A DNA stretch of 64,000 bases from Mycolicibacterium mengxianglii (GCF_015710575.1 NZ_CP065373.1:1054001-1118000), one strand, 5' to 3'. Positions 1 through 9,091 are shown, counted from the first letter of the stretch. Notes: a model not told the origin generated them from the sequence alone. Made by a program: numbers and translations.

Positions 1-490
1 GTTGATTGAGCGCCGACTTGCTGGCGCGGTAGAGGTCCTGGCCGCCATTGGTGTTCAGCGACACGCTGCCCTGGCTGGAGGACATGATCGCCAATGTCCC
101 GGTGGGGGGCACCAGTTCTTTCAGTGCCTCGAGCACCCGCATCGGGCTCAGTGCGTTGGTCACCATCACGTCGACGAAGTCCTCCGTCGAGACCTCGCCG
201 ATGGGAACGTCGCCCCGGGTGATCGCGGCGTTGATGAACAGCAGATCGAATGCCTCGCCGGCAAGCCGGGTGCGCAGCGCCTCGACCTGGTCTTGGGCGG
301 TGGTGTCCACTGATTCGACGCGCAGGCGTCCTTCCGAGGAGTCCGCGAGGTCGTGAAGCCCGGTGCGTCCGCTGCCGCGCACCGTAGCGGTGACCGCCCG
401 GCCCCGCTTGACGAGCTCACCGGCCAGCGCGAGCCCCAGGCCCTTGGACGCGCCGATGACGAGTGCCGATTGTGTTGCCGTCTGAGTCAT
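1..490 (-). CDS. Short-chain dehydrogenase/reductase, 3' end cut by window
   Basis: Reading leftward from an ATG at 488-490 gives an open frame that runs off the window edge, 163 codons long. It has the classical SDR features in order: a Gly-rich NAD(P) motif GASKGLG near residue 13, an NAA motif in the NAG position, and YRASKSA, which carries the catalytic Tyr-x3-Lys. SDR proteins are usually about 230-250 residues, so the missing part is the C-terminal substrate-binding end. The start overlaps the stop of the upstream NmrA gene by four bases (ATGA), so the two are translationally coupled and probably work together. The substrate cannot be told from sequence. Confidence 0.85.
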   Translation of the reverse strand, partial: MTQTATQSALVIGASKGLGLALAGELVKRGRAVTATVRGSGRTGLHDLADSSEGRLRVESVDTTAQDQVEALRTRLAGEAFDLLFINAAITRGDVPIGEVSTEDFVDVMVTNALSPMRVLEALKELVPPTGTLAIMSSSQGSVSLNTNGGQDLYRASKSALNQ

Positions 491-1398
491 TTCACTCCTG
501 TTGTGGTTGATGCGTGTACCGCGGGCAGAAGCACTTCCTGGCACCACTGCCGGAATGTCGTAGGGCTCGCAGTTTCCGGCGTTCGAGGCACGCCGTCGTC
601 CAGACCCTGGTCTTTGGCGCGCATCATGTCGACCATTCCCGTGACGAACGCTTCGCCGAGGCCGAAACCCGTCAGTCTGGCCGCGAGCGCCTCGTAGGAT
701 TCGCGCTCGTAGCGCACCGGGCGACCCAGCACCTCAGACATGACCGCTGCCATGTCCTCGGCCGAGACGTCGTGGGGGCCCAGTACCGCAACACTGCCTG
801 TTCCGCTCCAGGACCGGTCCGTCAGCAGCCTGACGGCGGCGGCGGCGATATCGCCGGTGGCGGCCGACGGCGCCATCCGGTCGGGGGTCACGGTATCGGT
901 GTAGATGCCGTCGTCTCGGATCGAATCTAGTTGGCGCAGAATGTTTTCCATGAATGACGGGTTGGCCAGGGCCCGATAGGCCACGCCGCTGGCGGAGAGC
1001 AGGTCGTCCATGGCCAGTGAGGCGGTGACCAGACCGGCGCGGTCGGCGACCGCGGTGCCGCGACCCAGCGCCGAGACCCCGACGACATTCCCCACGCCGC
1101 TGGTGGCGAACCGTTGCGCGGCGGCTGCGGTGAACCCGGAGAAGGCGGCGTCGAGACTCGGTGCGTGCGGGTCGGGCGGGACCAGCCAGAACACGGCGTC
1201 CGCGCCCTGGAACGCCCGGTCGATCACGTCAGGATCGGCGTGGCTGCCGACGATGACGTCGACGCGGTCCGTGACCGACTGGGGGAGTTTGGCGGGGTCG
1301 CGCACGATGACGCGCAGAGCCTCTTCGGGGTGGTGGTCGAGCAGGGTGCGCAGCACCTTCCCGCCGATGTCGCCGGTAGGCGCCGTGATCACGATCAT
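487..1398 (-). CDS. NmrA-like NAD(P)-binding protein
   Basis: The product is a 303-residue Rossmann-fold protein beginning MIVITAPTGDIGGKV, so the dinucleotide-binding loop lies directly at the N terminus. This is typical of the NmrA/atypical SDR group, which contains quinone oxidoreductases and redox sensors. I chose the ATG at 1398 because the fold starts there and GGTGG precedes it. An ATG at 1434 would add 12 unlikely residues. There is no Tyr-x3-Lys pair in the classical position. The gene overlaps the following SDR by ATGA and is divergent from a LysR regulator, which probably controls the pair. A quinone or aldehyde reductase role is inference. Confidence 0.8.
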   Translation of the reverse strand: MIVITAPTGDIGGKVLRTLLDHHPEEALRVIVRDPAKLPQSVTDRVDVIVGSHADPDVIDRAFQGADAVFWLVPPDPHAPSLDAAFSGFTAAAAQRFATSGVGNVVGVSALGRGTAVADRAGLVTASLAMDDLLSASGVAYRALANPSFMENILRQLDSIRDDGIYTDTVTPDRMAPSAATGDIAAAAVRLLTDRSWSGTGSVAVLGPHDVSAEDMAAVMSEVLGRPVRYERESYEALAARLTGFGLGEAFVTGMVDMMRAKDQGLDDGVPRTPETASPTTFRQWCQEVLLPAVHASTTTGVK

Positions 1399-1453
1399 GG
1401 TTCCACCCTGCGCTGTGCCGCGTCGGGCGTCCAATACCTTTGCGTGACCATTG

Positions 1454-1468
1454 ATACTCTCGGGGTAT
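1454..1468. promoter_or_regulatory. Candidate LysR-type operator (T-N11-A box)
   Basis: The interval between the divergent LysR and NmrA genes contains ATAC-N7-GTAT, a dyad that fits the T-N11-A box bound by LysR-type proteins. Its right half overlaps the LysR start codon. It is short and could occur by chance. Its placement between a LysR gene and its likely targets is what supports it. Confidence 0.35.
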
Positions 1469-2300
1469 GGATCTGGACCTGCGTAAGCTGCGGTACTTCG
1501 TGGCCGTCGCCGAGCATCAGCACTTCGGCCGGGCCGCCCAACAGCTCTACATCGCCCAGCCCGTGCTCAGTCGCCAAATCCGTTCACTGGAAAGCGAACT
1601 CGGTTGCGCACTCTTCGTGCGAACCACCCGCAACGTCCAGCTGACCCCGGCGGGGCAGGTGCTGCTCGACGAGGCCTACGGCTTGCTCACCAGCGTTGAC
1701 TCGTCGATTCGCCGGGTGCACGAGGTCGACCGCGGTGTGCAACGCCTGGTGGTCGGGTTCATGCCCGGGTTGCACGTCTCCGCTGCACTCCGCGAGTTCT
1801 CCGTGCTCCACCCCGATGTGGAGCTCCAGTTGCTGCCGTTGAAGTGGTGGGAGCAGGATGCCCCGCTGCGTGACGGTCGCGCGGATGTCGGGTACCTGCG
1901 CCGACCCTTCGATGACGCCGGTCTGCGTGTCGTTGCCGTGGGCATGGAATCGAAGGTCGCCTGCCTGCCGGTCACCCATGTGCTGGCCGGCCGCCGCCGG
2001 CTGAAGACCGCCGATCTCGACGGGGAGGACATCCTGGACGCGCGGACCCGTCGCACGTCCTCGGTGGAGGAGAAGTTCGAGCTCATCGCCTCCGGGCACG
2101 GGATCGCACTGGTGCCGCGTACCGTCGCCGAGTCCTACTCCCGGCCCGACCTCGTCTACCTGCCCGTCACCGACATGGCACCTGTCGAGACCTGCATCGC
2201 GGTGGCCGAGGGCAGGCGCGAGCGCCTTGTGGCGGACTTCGTCGACGCCGCGGTGCGGATGCTGGGCGACACCCACGTTGCGCTCGCGGCGGTGGATTGA
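1467..2300 (+). CDS. LysR-family transcriptional regulator
   Basis: The 277-residue product has the LysR layout. An N-terminal winged helix-turn-helix covers residues 1-60 (LRKLRYFVAVAEHQHFGRAA, then QPVLSRQIRSLE). It is followed by a periplasmic-binding-protein-like effector domain from about residue 90 to the end, including a GHGIALVP stretch typical of the second lobe. It is about 20 residues shorter than most LysR proteins. It is divergent from the NmrA/SDR pair with under 70 bases between starts, the classic arrangement for a regulator that controls its neighbour and itself. The effector is unknown. Confidence 0.9.
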   Translation: MDLDLRKLRYFVAVAEHQHFGRAAQQLYIAQPVLSRQIRSLESELGCALFVRTTRNVQLTPAGQVLLDEAYGLLTSVDSSIRRVHEVDRGVQRLVVGFMPGLHVSAALREFSVLHPDVELQLLPLKWWEQDAPLRDGRADVGYLRRPFDDAGLRVVAVGMESKVACLPVTHVLAGRRRLKTADLDGEDILDARTRRTSSVEEKFELIASGHGIALVPRTVAESYSRPDLVYLPVTDMAPVETCIAVAEGRRERLVADFVDAAVRMLGDTHVALAAVD

Positions 2301-2310
2301 CGCCCGGCCC

Positions 2311-2835
2311 TCAGCGCGGCACGTGGAACAACTGCAACGCGGCGGTGCCGAGCTGCACATCCGCCCACGCCCCCTCGATTCGGAGCACCGCGATGGCCGA
2401 GGTGGGGAATTTCAGTGAGATCTGCTCGGCGGCGGCCGCGTCGGTGCCGGGCGCGCCGGACAATCCGAGAGCCACCGATGACATCGCCGGTTCGTGCCCG
2501 ACCACCAACAGGGTGCGCACGTCGATGTCGAACTGCTCGGCGACGCCGTTGATCTCGCTGATCACCCCGCCCGGCGTCGCACCGTACAACCGGTCGACGA
2601 AGCGGACCGGCGCGTCGATGCCGGTTCGGGCCAGGGTCTGCCGGGTCCGGGTCGCGGTGGAACACAGCACCGCTTGTACCGGCGGTGCGACGACGCCGCT
2701 GCGCAGCCAGTCACCGGCCAGGCCGGCCTCCCGCTCGCCGCGGGGTGCCAGCGGGCGGTCGTGGTCACCCACCCCGTCGGGGTACGCCGACTTGGCGTGA
2801 CGGAGCAGGATCAGCGTCCGGCGGTCGTCGCTCAT
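2311..2835 (-). CDS. SixA-like phosphohistidine phosphatase (histidine phosphatase superfamily)
   Basis: The 174-residue product begins MSDDRRTLILLRHAKS. RHAKS is the SixA version of the RHG motif, with the nucleophilic His at residue 13. A second catalytic His lies in GHEPAMSS at residue 114. The size and the single domain match SixA-type proteins, which remove phosphate from histidine phosphotransfer proteins or related substrates. I chose the ATG at 2835 because an ATG at 2961 would add 42 residues with no family counterpart. It lies convergent to the LysR gene and divergent from the SbcCD-like pair. A gene of this type also sits beside that pair in M. tuberculosis (Rv1276c). Its substrate here is unknown. 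Confidence 0.85.
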   Translation of the reverse strand: MSDDRRTLILLRHAKSAYPDGVGDHDRPLAPRGEREAGLAGDWLRSGVVAPPVQAVLCSTATRTRQTLARTGIDAPVRFVDRLYGATPGGVISEINGVAEQFDIDVRTLLVVGHEPAMSSVALGLSGAPGTDAAAAEQISLKFPTSAIAVLRIEGAWADVQLGTAALQLFHVPR

Positions 2836-3063
2836 GTCTGCCACGTTAGGCGTCACCGCCGGCCGCGACGTCAGAACCTGCGGTGAGGTTCGCCGGGGAA
2901 GGACGGCATCACTACCCGCTGCCGGCATTTGTGCTGGTGGGCGCCACGTCGGTGCAGTCACAGGCAGACGCGCGCAGCGCCTGGCCTGATCTGTCGGTCC
3001 ACGGTTCTACACTCGCGATGCCCGATTGATTTGGACCGTGAGACAGAAGGGACGGCCGCCGAG

Positions 3064-4206
3064 ATGCGTTTCGTACACACCGCCGACTGGCAACTCGGCA
3101 TGACCCGGCACTTTCTGGAAGGTGAGGCCCAGCCTCGGTACTCTGCGGCGCGTCGTGACGCGGTGGCGGGGCTGGGTGCGCTGGTAGCCGATACGGGCGC
3201 CGAGTTCGTGGTCGTGGCCGGTGATGTGTTCGAGGACAACCACCTTGATCCCCGGGTCATCAGCCAGTCGCTGGAAGCCATGCGGGCCATTGCGGTTCCG
3301 GTGTATCTGCTGCCCGGCAACCATGATCCGCTCGACGCGTCCTCGGTCTACACCAGCGCGCTGTTCAGCCAGGAATGCCCGGCCAACGTCACGGTGCTCG
3401 ACCGCGTCGGCGTGCACCAGGTGCGTCCCGGTCTCGAGATCGTCGCCGCGCCTTGGCGATCCAAGAAGCCCACCCATGATCTGGTGGCCGAGGCACTGGC
3501 CGGCGTTCCGGCCGACGGCACCGTCCGGGTGATGGTGGCCCACGGTGGGGTCGACATCCTGGATCCGGACCCGGACCGCCATGGCGCAATCCGGCTCGCG
3601 GCGCTGGAGGCTGCGCTACGCGACGATGTGGTGCACTATGTGGCGTTGGGCGACAAGCACTCTCGGATGCGGGTGGGTGGCACGGGTCGGATCTGGTACT
3701 CGGGGTCACCTGAGGTCACCAATTACGACGACATCGAACCCGATCCTGGGCACGTCCTGGTGGTCGACATCGATGAGGCAGCGGTCAGGGTCACGCCGCA
3801 CCAGGTGGGCACCTGGCGATTCCTGAGCCTTCGTCGCCCGGTCGATGACAGCCGTGACATCGCCGACCTGGACCTCAACCTGGATCTGCTTCCGGACAAG
3901 GACCGCACTGTCGTGCGGCTGGCGTTGACGGGCACGCTGACGGTCACCGAGCGTGCTGCTCTCGATGCCTGCCTGGACAAGTATTCGCGGCTGTTTGCGT
4001 GGGTCGGCGTGTGGGACAAGCAGACCGACATTGCGGTGGTGCCCACCGACGCCGAATTCACCGACCTCGGCTTCGGTGGCTTCGCCGCTTCCGCGGTCGA
4101 CGAGCTGGTCGCCACGGCTCGTGGCGCCGAGGCTCAGGCCGAGGACGCGCAAGCCGCACTGGCGCTGCTGCTGCGGCTCGCCGCACCGATGGGAGGGGCG
4201 GCGTGA
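3064..4206 (+). CDS. SbcD/Mre11-like metallophosphoesterase (DNA repair exonuclease)
   Basis: The 380-residue product starts MRFVHTADWQLGM. It shows the calcineurin-like metal motifs in order: DWQ at 8-10, GDVFEDNH at 53-60, GNHDPLD at 85-91, AHGG and GDKHS further on. These are the Mn-binding residues of Mre11/SbcD nucleases. I chose the ATG at 3064, preceded by AGAAGGGA. The open frame extends 45 codons upstream, but the fold begins at MRF. It overlaps the ATPase gene downstream by GTGA, so the two form an operon and presumably a complex that processes DNA ends. The pair corresponds to Rv1277/Rv1278 of M. tuberculosis. Confidence 0.88.
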   Translation: MRFVHTADWQLGMTRHFLEGEAQPRYSAARRDAVAGLGALVADTGAEFVVVAGDVFEDNHLDPRVISQSLEAMRAIAVPVYLLPGNHDPLDASSVYTSALFSQECPANVTVLDRVGVHQVRPGLEIVAAPWRSKKPTHDLVAEALAGVPADGTVRVMVAHGGVDILDPDPDRHGAIRLAALEAALRDDVVHYVALGDKHSRMRVGGTGRIWYSGSPEVTNYDDIEPDPGHVLVVDIDEAAVRVTPHQVGTWRFLSLRRPVDDSRDIADLDLNLDLLPDKDRTVVRLALTGTLTVTERAALDACLDKYSRLFAWVGVWDKQTDIAVVPTDAEFTDLGFGGFAASAVDELVATARGAEAQAEDAQAALALLLRLAAPMGGAA

Positions 4207-6830
4207 GGCTGCACCGGTTGGTCCTGACGAACTATCGCGGTATCTCGCACCGCGAGATCGAGTTTCCCGAGCACGGCGTCACCGTGGTCTCCGGCGCCAA
4301 TGAGGCGGGCAAGTCGTCGATGATCGAGGCGCTGGACCTGCTGCTGGAGTCCAAGGACCGCTCGACCAAGAAGGATGTCAAACAGGTCAAGCCGACGCAC
4401 GCCGACGCCGGTTCCGAGGTCACTGCCGAGATCAGCACCGGTGCATACCGTTTCATCTATCGCAAGCGCTTCCACAAGAAATGCGAGACGGAGCTGACGG
4501 TGCTTTCGCCGCGCCGTGAGCAGCTCACCGGCGATGAGGCACACGAACGGGTGCGTGCCATCCTCGACCAGACCGTCGACACCGGGCTGTGGCAGGCGCA
4601 GCGGGTCATGCAGTCATTCTCGACGGCTGCAGTGGAGGTCGCCGGTTGTGACGCGCTCTCCCGGGCACTCGACGTGGCCGCCGGCGACGCGGCCGGCATG
4701 TCGGGCACCGAGCCGCTGCTCGTCGAGAAGATCGACGCCGAGTACGGGCGCTACTTCACCGCGACCGGCAAGCCGACCGGTGAGTGGGCTGCGGCCACCA
4801 AAGCACTGCAGGCCGCCGAGGAAGCCGTGGCGCAATGCGCGCAGGCGCTCGCCGAGGTCGACGAGAAGACCCGACTGCACGCCAGACTGACGGCCGAACT
4901 CGCCGAGGTCACCGCCCAGTTGGCGCCGGCCGCGGAGCGCTGCGCTGCGGCCGAGAAGGCTGCGGCCCGCATCGCAGAACTACGCGACCAGTTGCGCACA
5001 GCCGAGGTGGAGCTCGCGGCGGCCAGGGCCACCGAGGTCGCCACTTCCTCGTCGCAGCGCGAAAGGTTGCGGCTGCGCGCTGATCTCGATGCCCGGACCG
5101 CCGCGGTCACCGCTGCGGCTGCAGCCGCAGCAGAGGCGGCCGAAGCCGAGGCTGTCGGCCGGGAGATGGTGGCCACGGCTGAGCGGGCCGCCGCCGCCGC
5201 AGCTGCCGAACTCGACGGCGCCCAGGAACGTGCCGACTCCGCCCGGCGCACCGTCACCCAGTTGGCCGACCGCGACGAGGCCGACAAACTTGCCGCCAGG
5301 CTGACCAGGATTGACGGCGTCACCCGCGAGCACGCCCAGGTGTGTACCCAGCTCGCCTCGATCACCTTGACCGAGAAGGGTTTCCGCGCGATCGAGCGTG
5401 CGGCGGCTGCGGTTGATGTGGTGCGCGGGCAGGTGGAGCTGATCGCCCCGCACGTCGAGGTCACCGCAGAATCCGCGGTGGAGCTGACGATCGGGGAGCG
5501 CGTCGTCGTGCTCGAGGCCGGCCAGTCCTACCGCTTCGGTGCGCCGGAGATCACTACGCTGCGGCTGCCCGGAACCATCAGCGCCCGGATCGAACCGGGT
5601 GCGACCGCCGCCGAGGCGCACACCAAACTGCTCGCAGCCCAACAGCATTTGGAGTCACAGCTGTCCCAGGGGGGTGTCGTCGACGTCGAGCAGGCGCACG
5701 CTGTGGACGGTAAGCGCCGTGAACTCGGTGCCCGCCGGGACCAGCTGGCCGCCACTTTGGAAGGCTTACGCGGCGACGACGATGTGGCGAGGTTGCGGGA
5801 CAGGTTGGCCGAACTGCGGGCCAACGTCCCCGTCGAAGCGGGCCTGTGGGACCTTGCGCTCGACGTCACCGCGGCGCGGGCTGAGCTCACCGCCGCCGAA
5901 GCCCACCTCACCCGGTCCAGGGCGCACTGCGTCACCCAGCAGAAGCTCGCCGCGGCGGCCGTCGGGGAACTCGGACAGCGGGTCACCCGTACCCACGTCT
6001 GCCAGGAGAAAGCCGCGGCGGCGCGCACGGAACTCGTCGCCGCCCAGGACCGGTTGACCGCACAACGAACCGCGGTGTCCGACGACGAGGTGGCAGTGCA
6101 GGCCCGCGCCGCCGCCGACGTCGCCGCCGAGGTGGCGCAGCGGGTGACAGCCATGTCGGCGCGACTGGCCGAGGCCGGGCCCGAGGCGGTCGCCACCGAA
6201 CTCGCCTCAGCCCGCGCGGCAGCGGAGGAGTTGCGCCACAATCACACTCAGCTCACCGGCGCGTTGCGCGATGTCAATGTCGAGCTGATGGTGTTCGGCA
6301 CCGAAGGGCGCAGCGGCAAGCTGGATGCCGCACAGATTCGGCGTGAGCACGCGGCGTCGACCTATGCCCGAGTTCAGAGCAGGGCGCGGGCGGCCGACAT
6401 GCTGCGCTCGGTGATGTCCCGCCACCGCGACACCACCCGGCAGCGCTACGTCGACCCGTTCCGGACCGAGATCGAACGCCTCGGTCGGGTGGTGTTCGGA
6501 CCCACCTTTGAAGTCGACATCGACACTGACCTGCAGATCCGCAACCGCACTCTCGACGGCCGGACGGTGCCGTATGAATCGCTCTCCGGTGGTGCCAAAG
6601 AACAGCTGGGCATCGTGGCAAGGCTGGCGGTGGCCGCGCTCGTCGACACGCAGGATTCCGTGCCGGTGATGATCGATGACGCCCTGGGTTTCACCGATCC
6701 GGTGCGGCTGACCAAGATGTGCGAGGTGCTCGATGTGGCGGGCACCAACGGCCAGGTGATCGTGCTGACCTGTATGCCCGACCGGTATCGGGGCGTGGAA
6801 TGCGCCCACCACATCGAGGTCACCGCCTGA
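4203..6830 (+). CDS. SbcC/Rad50-like coiled-coil ATPase
   Basis: The 875-residue product, starting at GTG 4203, is a bipartite ABC-type ATPase. Walker A (GANEAGKSS) lies near residues 31-39. The signature SLSGGAKEQLG lies near 790 and Walker B (VPVMIDDALGF) near 820. Between them lie two long Ala/Glu-rich coiled-coil stretches. The arms are separated by a short beta-rich segment (about 411-469) with alternating hydrophobic residues and Gly/Pro turns. No CxxC zinc hook is visible. It is shorter than E. coli SbcC (over 1,000 residues). The stop of the nuclease gene overlaps its start, so the two should be made in equal amounts. Role: ATP-driven DNA-end recognition for the partner nuclease, by family. 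Confidence 0.88.
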   Translation: MRLHRLVLTNYRGISHREIEFPEHGVTVVSGANEAGKSSMIEALDLLLESKDRSTKKDVKQVKPTHADAGSEVTAEISTGAYRFIYRKRFHKKCETELTVLSPRREQLTGDEAHERVRAILDQTVDTGLWQAQRVMQSFSTAAVEVAGCDALSRALDVAAGDAAGMSGTEPLLVEKIDAEYGRYFTATGKPTGEWAAATKALQAAEEAVAQCAQALAEVDEKTRLHARLTAELAEVTAQLAPAAERCAAAEKAAARIAELRDQLRTAEVELAAARATEVATSSSQRERLRLRADLDARTAAVTAAAAAAAEAAEAEAVGREMVATAERAAAAAAAELDGAQERADSARRTVTQLADRDEADKLAARLTRIDGVTREHAQVCTQLASITLTEKGFRAIERAAAAVDVVRGQVELIAPHVEVTAESAVELTIGERVVVLEAGQSYRFGAPEITTLRLPGTISARIEPGATAAEAHTKLLAAQQHLESQLSQGGVVDVEQAHAVDGKRRELGARRDQLAATLEGLRGDDDVARLRDRLAELRANVPVEAGLWDLALDVTAARAELTAAEAHLTRSRAHCVTQQKLAAAAVGELGQRVTRTHVCQEKAAAARTELVAAQDRLTAQRTAVSDDEVAVQARAAADVAAEVAQRVTAMSARLAEAGPEAVATELASARAAAEELRHNHTQLTGALRDVNVELMVFGTEGRSGKLDAAQIRREHAASTYARVQSRARAADMLRSVMSRHRDTTRQRYVDPFRTEIERLGRVVFGPTFEVDIDTDLQIRNRTLDGRTVPYESLSGGAKEQLGIVARLAVAALVDTQDSVPVMIDDALGFTDPVRLTKMCEVLDVAGTNGQVIVLTCMPDRYRGVECAHHIEVTA

Positions 6831-6846
6831 GCCCTTCTTCTCCCGG

Positions 6847-6895
6847 GATTTCGGCGCGATTTCGACCGCTCAGCGGTCAAAATCGCGCCGAAATC
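6847..6895. terminator. Long near-perfect hairpin between convergent genes
   Basis: The arms GATTTCGGCGCGATTT (6847-6862) and AAATCGCGCCGAAATC (6880-6895) are perfect complements. Inside them GACCGCT (6864-6870) pairs with AGCGGTC (6872-6878). The whole 49-base element folds as one stem with a single mismatch and a one-base loop (realistically a few bases). It sits between the 3' ends of the SbcC-like gene and the flavoprotein gene. There is no long U tract, so a bidirectional hairpin terminator of mycobacterial type is the likely role. Confidence 0.7.
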
Positions 6896-6900
6896 GCAAG

Positions 6901-8115
6901 TCAGAAGTAGGCGTTGGCGGGGATCGGGGTGTGGTGCAGCAGGTGCTCGCCGATGACGCGGGCCTTGTGGGCGACGGGGTTGTGCAAGGTGATGGTGCGG
7001 ATGTTGCGCCAGTGCCGGTCCAGGTTGCGGGCGCGGCTGGCAGCGCTGGCCCCGCCGAGTTCGAGCAACCGGGTGGCCGCTTCGGGGGCGACGGCATCGA
7101 GATGCACTTTGGCCTCGGCGGCCCTCAGCTGCGCGGCAGCGGCCAGCTCGGCATCGGGAATCCCGTTGACGGCCGAATCATTCGCAGCGGCAATGGCATC
7201 GGCGGCATCGAGGACGGCTGCCCTGGCGATGGAGGCAGTGCTGGCCAGTTCGCCCAGCAGCTTCTGGTACAGCGGGTCGTCCACTGGGCTCTCGGCCAGC
7301 GCGTGGCTGAAGCTGCGGTCGCGGGAGCGTAACAGCGCCACCCCGTCGTCGACCACAGAGGCGAGGACACCGGCGACCACCGCGTGGATGTACAGCTGCA
7401 GCGAGGTGTACTGCACCGTCGGCGTCGGCGGGGCGTCATAGGGCGTGTCGACCAAGATCTCTTCGGGTGTCACCACCACGTTGTCGAAAACGGTAGTGCC
7501 CGTGCCGGTCCGGCGCTGTCCGAAACCGTCCCAATCGTCGACCACGCTGACGCCGGTGCGGTCGGTCGGGACGATCACCGACGCCACTGAGTCATGGTCG
7601 GTGGTGGCTGCCACCGTCAGGTAGTCCGAAAACAGTGTGCCGGTGCTGTAGTACTTCTCCCCGTTGAGCCGGAACAGCCCTCCGTCGGCGGGCAGTAACC
7701 GGGTGTTGAACACGAGGCTGCCCACTGCGAGTGGACCCTTCTCGCTGAACGCGTTTCCGAAGATCTTCCCCGCCGCGGCTTCGGCCAGCCAGCGCTGTGA
7801 TGCGGGCTCGGACACCGTACGTAGCCGTTCTTCGACGAACCAGAAGTGAGTCCGGAAGATGTGCGCGACTATCGGGTCGGCTCGTGCAACGTCGATGACG
7901 GCCGAGAATAGTTCGCGCACAGTCAATCCCGGTCCACCGAGCTCCGGCGGCAGCCGCAGGACGCCGAAGCCGGCCCGTTTCAGTGCGGCGACTTGATCGA
8001 AAGGATTCTCATCATTGAGATCTCGGTCCTTGGCGCCGACGGCGACGTCGGCGAGCAGTGTGGTGAAGGCGTCGGTTCCTGGCAGTCGGACCTCGACCGC
8101 GGATGCTTGAGTCAT
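6901..8115 (-). CDS. Acyl-CoA dehydrogenase-fold flavin enzyme (SfnB/DszC-like)
   Basis: The 404-residue product has the acyl-CoA dehydrogenase layout. There is an N-terminal helical domain (GVLRLPPELGGPGL at about 55-68), a central beta domain with RLNGEKYYSTGT and the loop VVDDWDGFGQRRTGTGTTVFD, and a C-terminal helical bundle. The central sequence resembles the FMNH2-dependent monooxygenase branch (sulfur-compound oxidation, SfnB/DszC) more than true fatty-acid dehydrogenases, and I see no clear catalytic Glu. It is convergent with the SbcC-like gene across a strong hairpin. The substrate is unknown. Desulfurisation is a family-based possibility only. Confidence 0.75.
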   Translation of the reverse strand: MTQASAVEVRLPGTDAFTTLLADVAVGAKDRDLNDENPFDQVAALKRAGFGVLRLPPELGGPGLTVRELFSAVIDVARADPIVAHIFRTHFWFVEERLRTVSEPASQRWLAEAAAGKIFGNAFSEKGPLAVGSLVFNTRLLPADGGLFRLNGEKYYSTGTLFSDYLTVAATTDHDSVASVIVPTDRTGVSVVDDWDGFGQRRTGTGTTVFDNVVVTPEEILVDTPYDAPPTPTVQYTSLQLYIHAVVAGVLASVVDDGVALLRSRDRSFSHALAESPVDDPLYQKLLGELASTASIARAAVLDAADAIAAANDSAVNGIPDAELAAAAQLRAAEAKVHLDAVAPEAATRLLELGGASAASRARNLDRHWRNIRTITLHNPVAHKARVIGEHLLHHTPIPANAYF

Positions 8116-8263
8116 GTTCCGGTTCTACCGGTGGGTTCGCCACGACACACTGCTTTGATTCAGCCCGAACCGAAGACCCGTGTCCGGTGCGACAGGCCTT
8201 CCCCGCCCGCGTCGAGAATGGTATTTTCGCAGCTCGAGAGCCTTGTATCCAATGGGGGAACAA

Positions 8264-9091
8264 ATGGGCAGCCGGGATTCTGCGGACGACGCACAACAGC
8301 AGGCCGAGCGCGAGATGGCCAAATTCGACCCGGCGGTCACCGAGCAGGTCGCCAAGTACGCCGGTGCCCTCGTCAAGCGGTACTTCCGTGCCGAAGTGCG
8401 AGGCCTCGACAACTTCCCGCCCACAGGTGCCGCACTGGCGGTGTCCAACCACTCCGGCGGCATGCTGACCCCCGACGTGTTGGTGCTGGCGCCGGAGTTC
8501 TACCGGAAATTCGGCTACGGCAGGCCCATGTACACGCTGGCGCACTACGGCGTGGTGATGGGCCCCATCGGAGATCTGCTGGGCCGCGTCGGGGTGATCG
8601 AGGCCAGTCGGGAGAGTGCCGCCAAGGCCTTGCATGACGGGGCCGTCGTGCTGGTGTTCCCCGGGGGCGACTACGACGCCTACCGGCCGACGTTCGGCGC
8701 CAACATCATCGACTTCAGCGGCCGCACCGGCTATGTCCGCACCGCATTGGAGGCCGGTGTGCCGATCGTCCCGGTCGTGTCCATCGGTGCGCAGGAGAGT
8801 CAACTTTTTCTGACCCGCGGCAACTGGCTGGCCAAACGGCTGGGGCTGACGAAGGCGCGGATGGACATCCTGCCGTTCAGCGTGGGATTCCCGTTCGGAT
8901 TGTCGATGCTGATCCCGCCGAACCTGCCGTTGCCCAGCAAGATCGTCACCGAGGTCCTGGAACCGATCGACATCACCGCGCGATTCGGCGACGACCCCGA
9001 CATCGCCGAGGTCGATGCCCACATCCGTCAGGTGATGCAGACCGCGCTCGACGGGCTGGCCCGCCAGCGCCGGCTGCCTATTCTGGGTTGA
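8264..9091 (+). CDS. PlsC-like lysophospholipid acyltransferase family protein
   Basis: The 275-residue product carries NHSGGMLTPD (about 62-71), the His...Asp acyltransferase catalytic box in variant spacing, and FPGGDYDAYR near residue 135, the glycerol-phosphate-binding block. This group adds acyl chains to lipid acceptors at the membrane. I chose the ATG at 8264 because GGGGGA lies five bases upstream. Starts at 8252 and 8180 are also open. Its 3' end overlaps that of the convergent WS/DGAT gene by 14 bases. The neighbouring wax-ester synthase suggests a shared role in neutral or membrane lipid assembly. Confidence 0.8.
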   Translation: MGSRDSADDAQQQAEREMAKFDPAVTEQVAKYAGALVKRYFRAEVRGLDNFPPTGAALAVSNHSGGMLTPDVLVLAPEFYRKFGYGRPMYTLAHYGVVMGPIGDLLGRVGVIEASRESAAKALHDGAVVLVFPGGDYDAYRPTFGANIIDFSGRTGYVRTALEAGVPIVPVVSIGAQESQLFLTRGNWLAKRLGLTKARMDILPFSVGFPFGLSMLIPPNLPLPSKIVTEVLEPIDITARFGDDPDIAEVDAHIRQVMQTALDGLARQRRLPILG

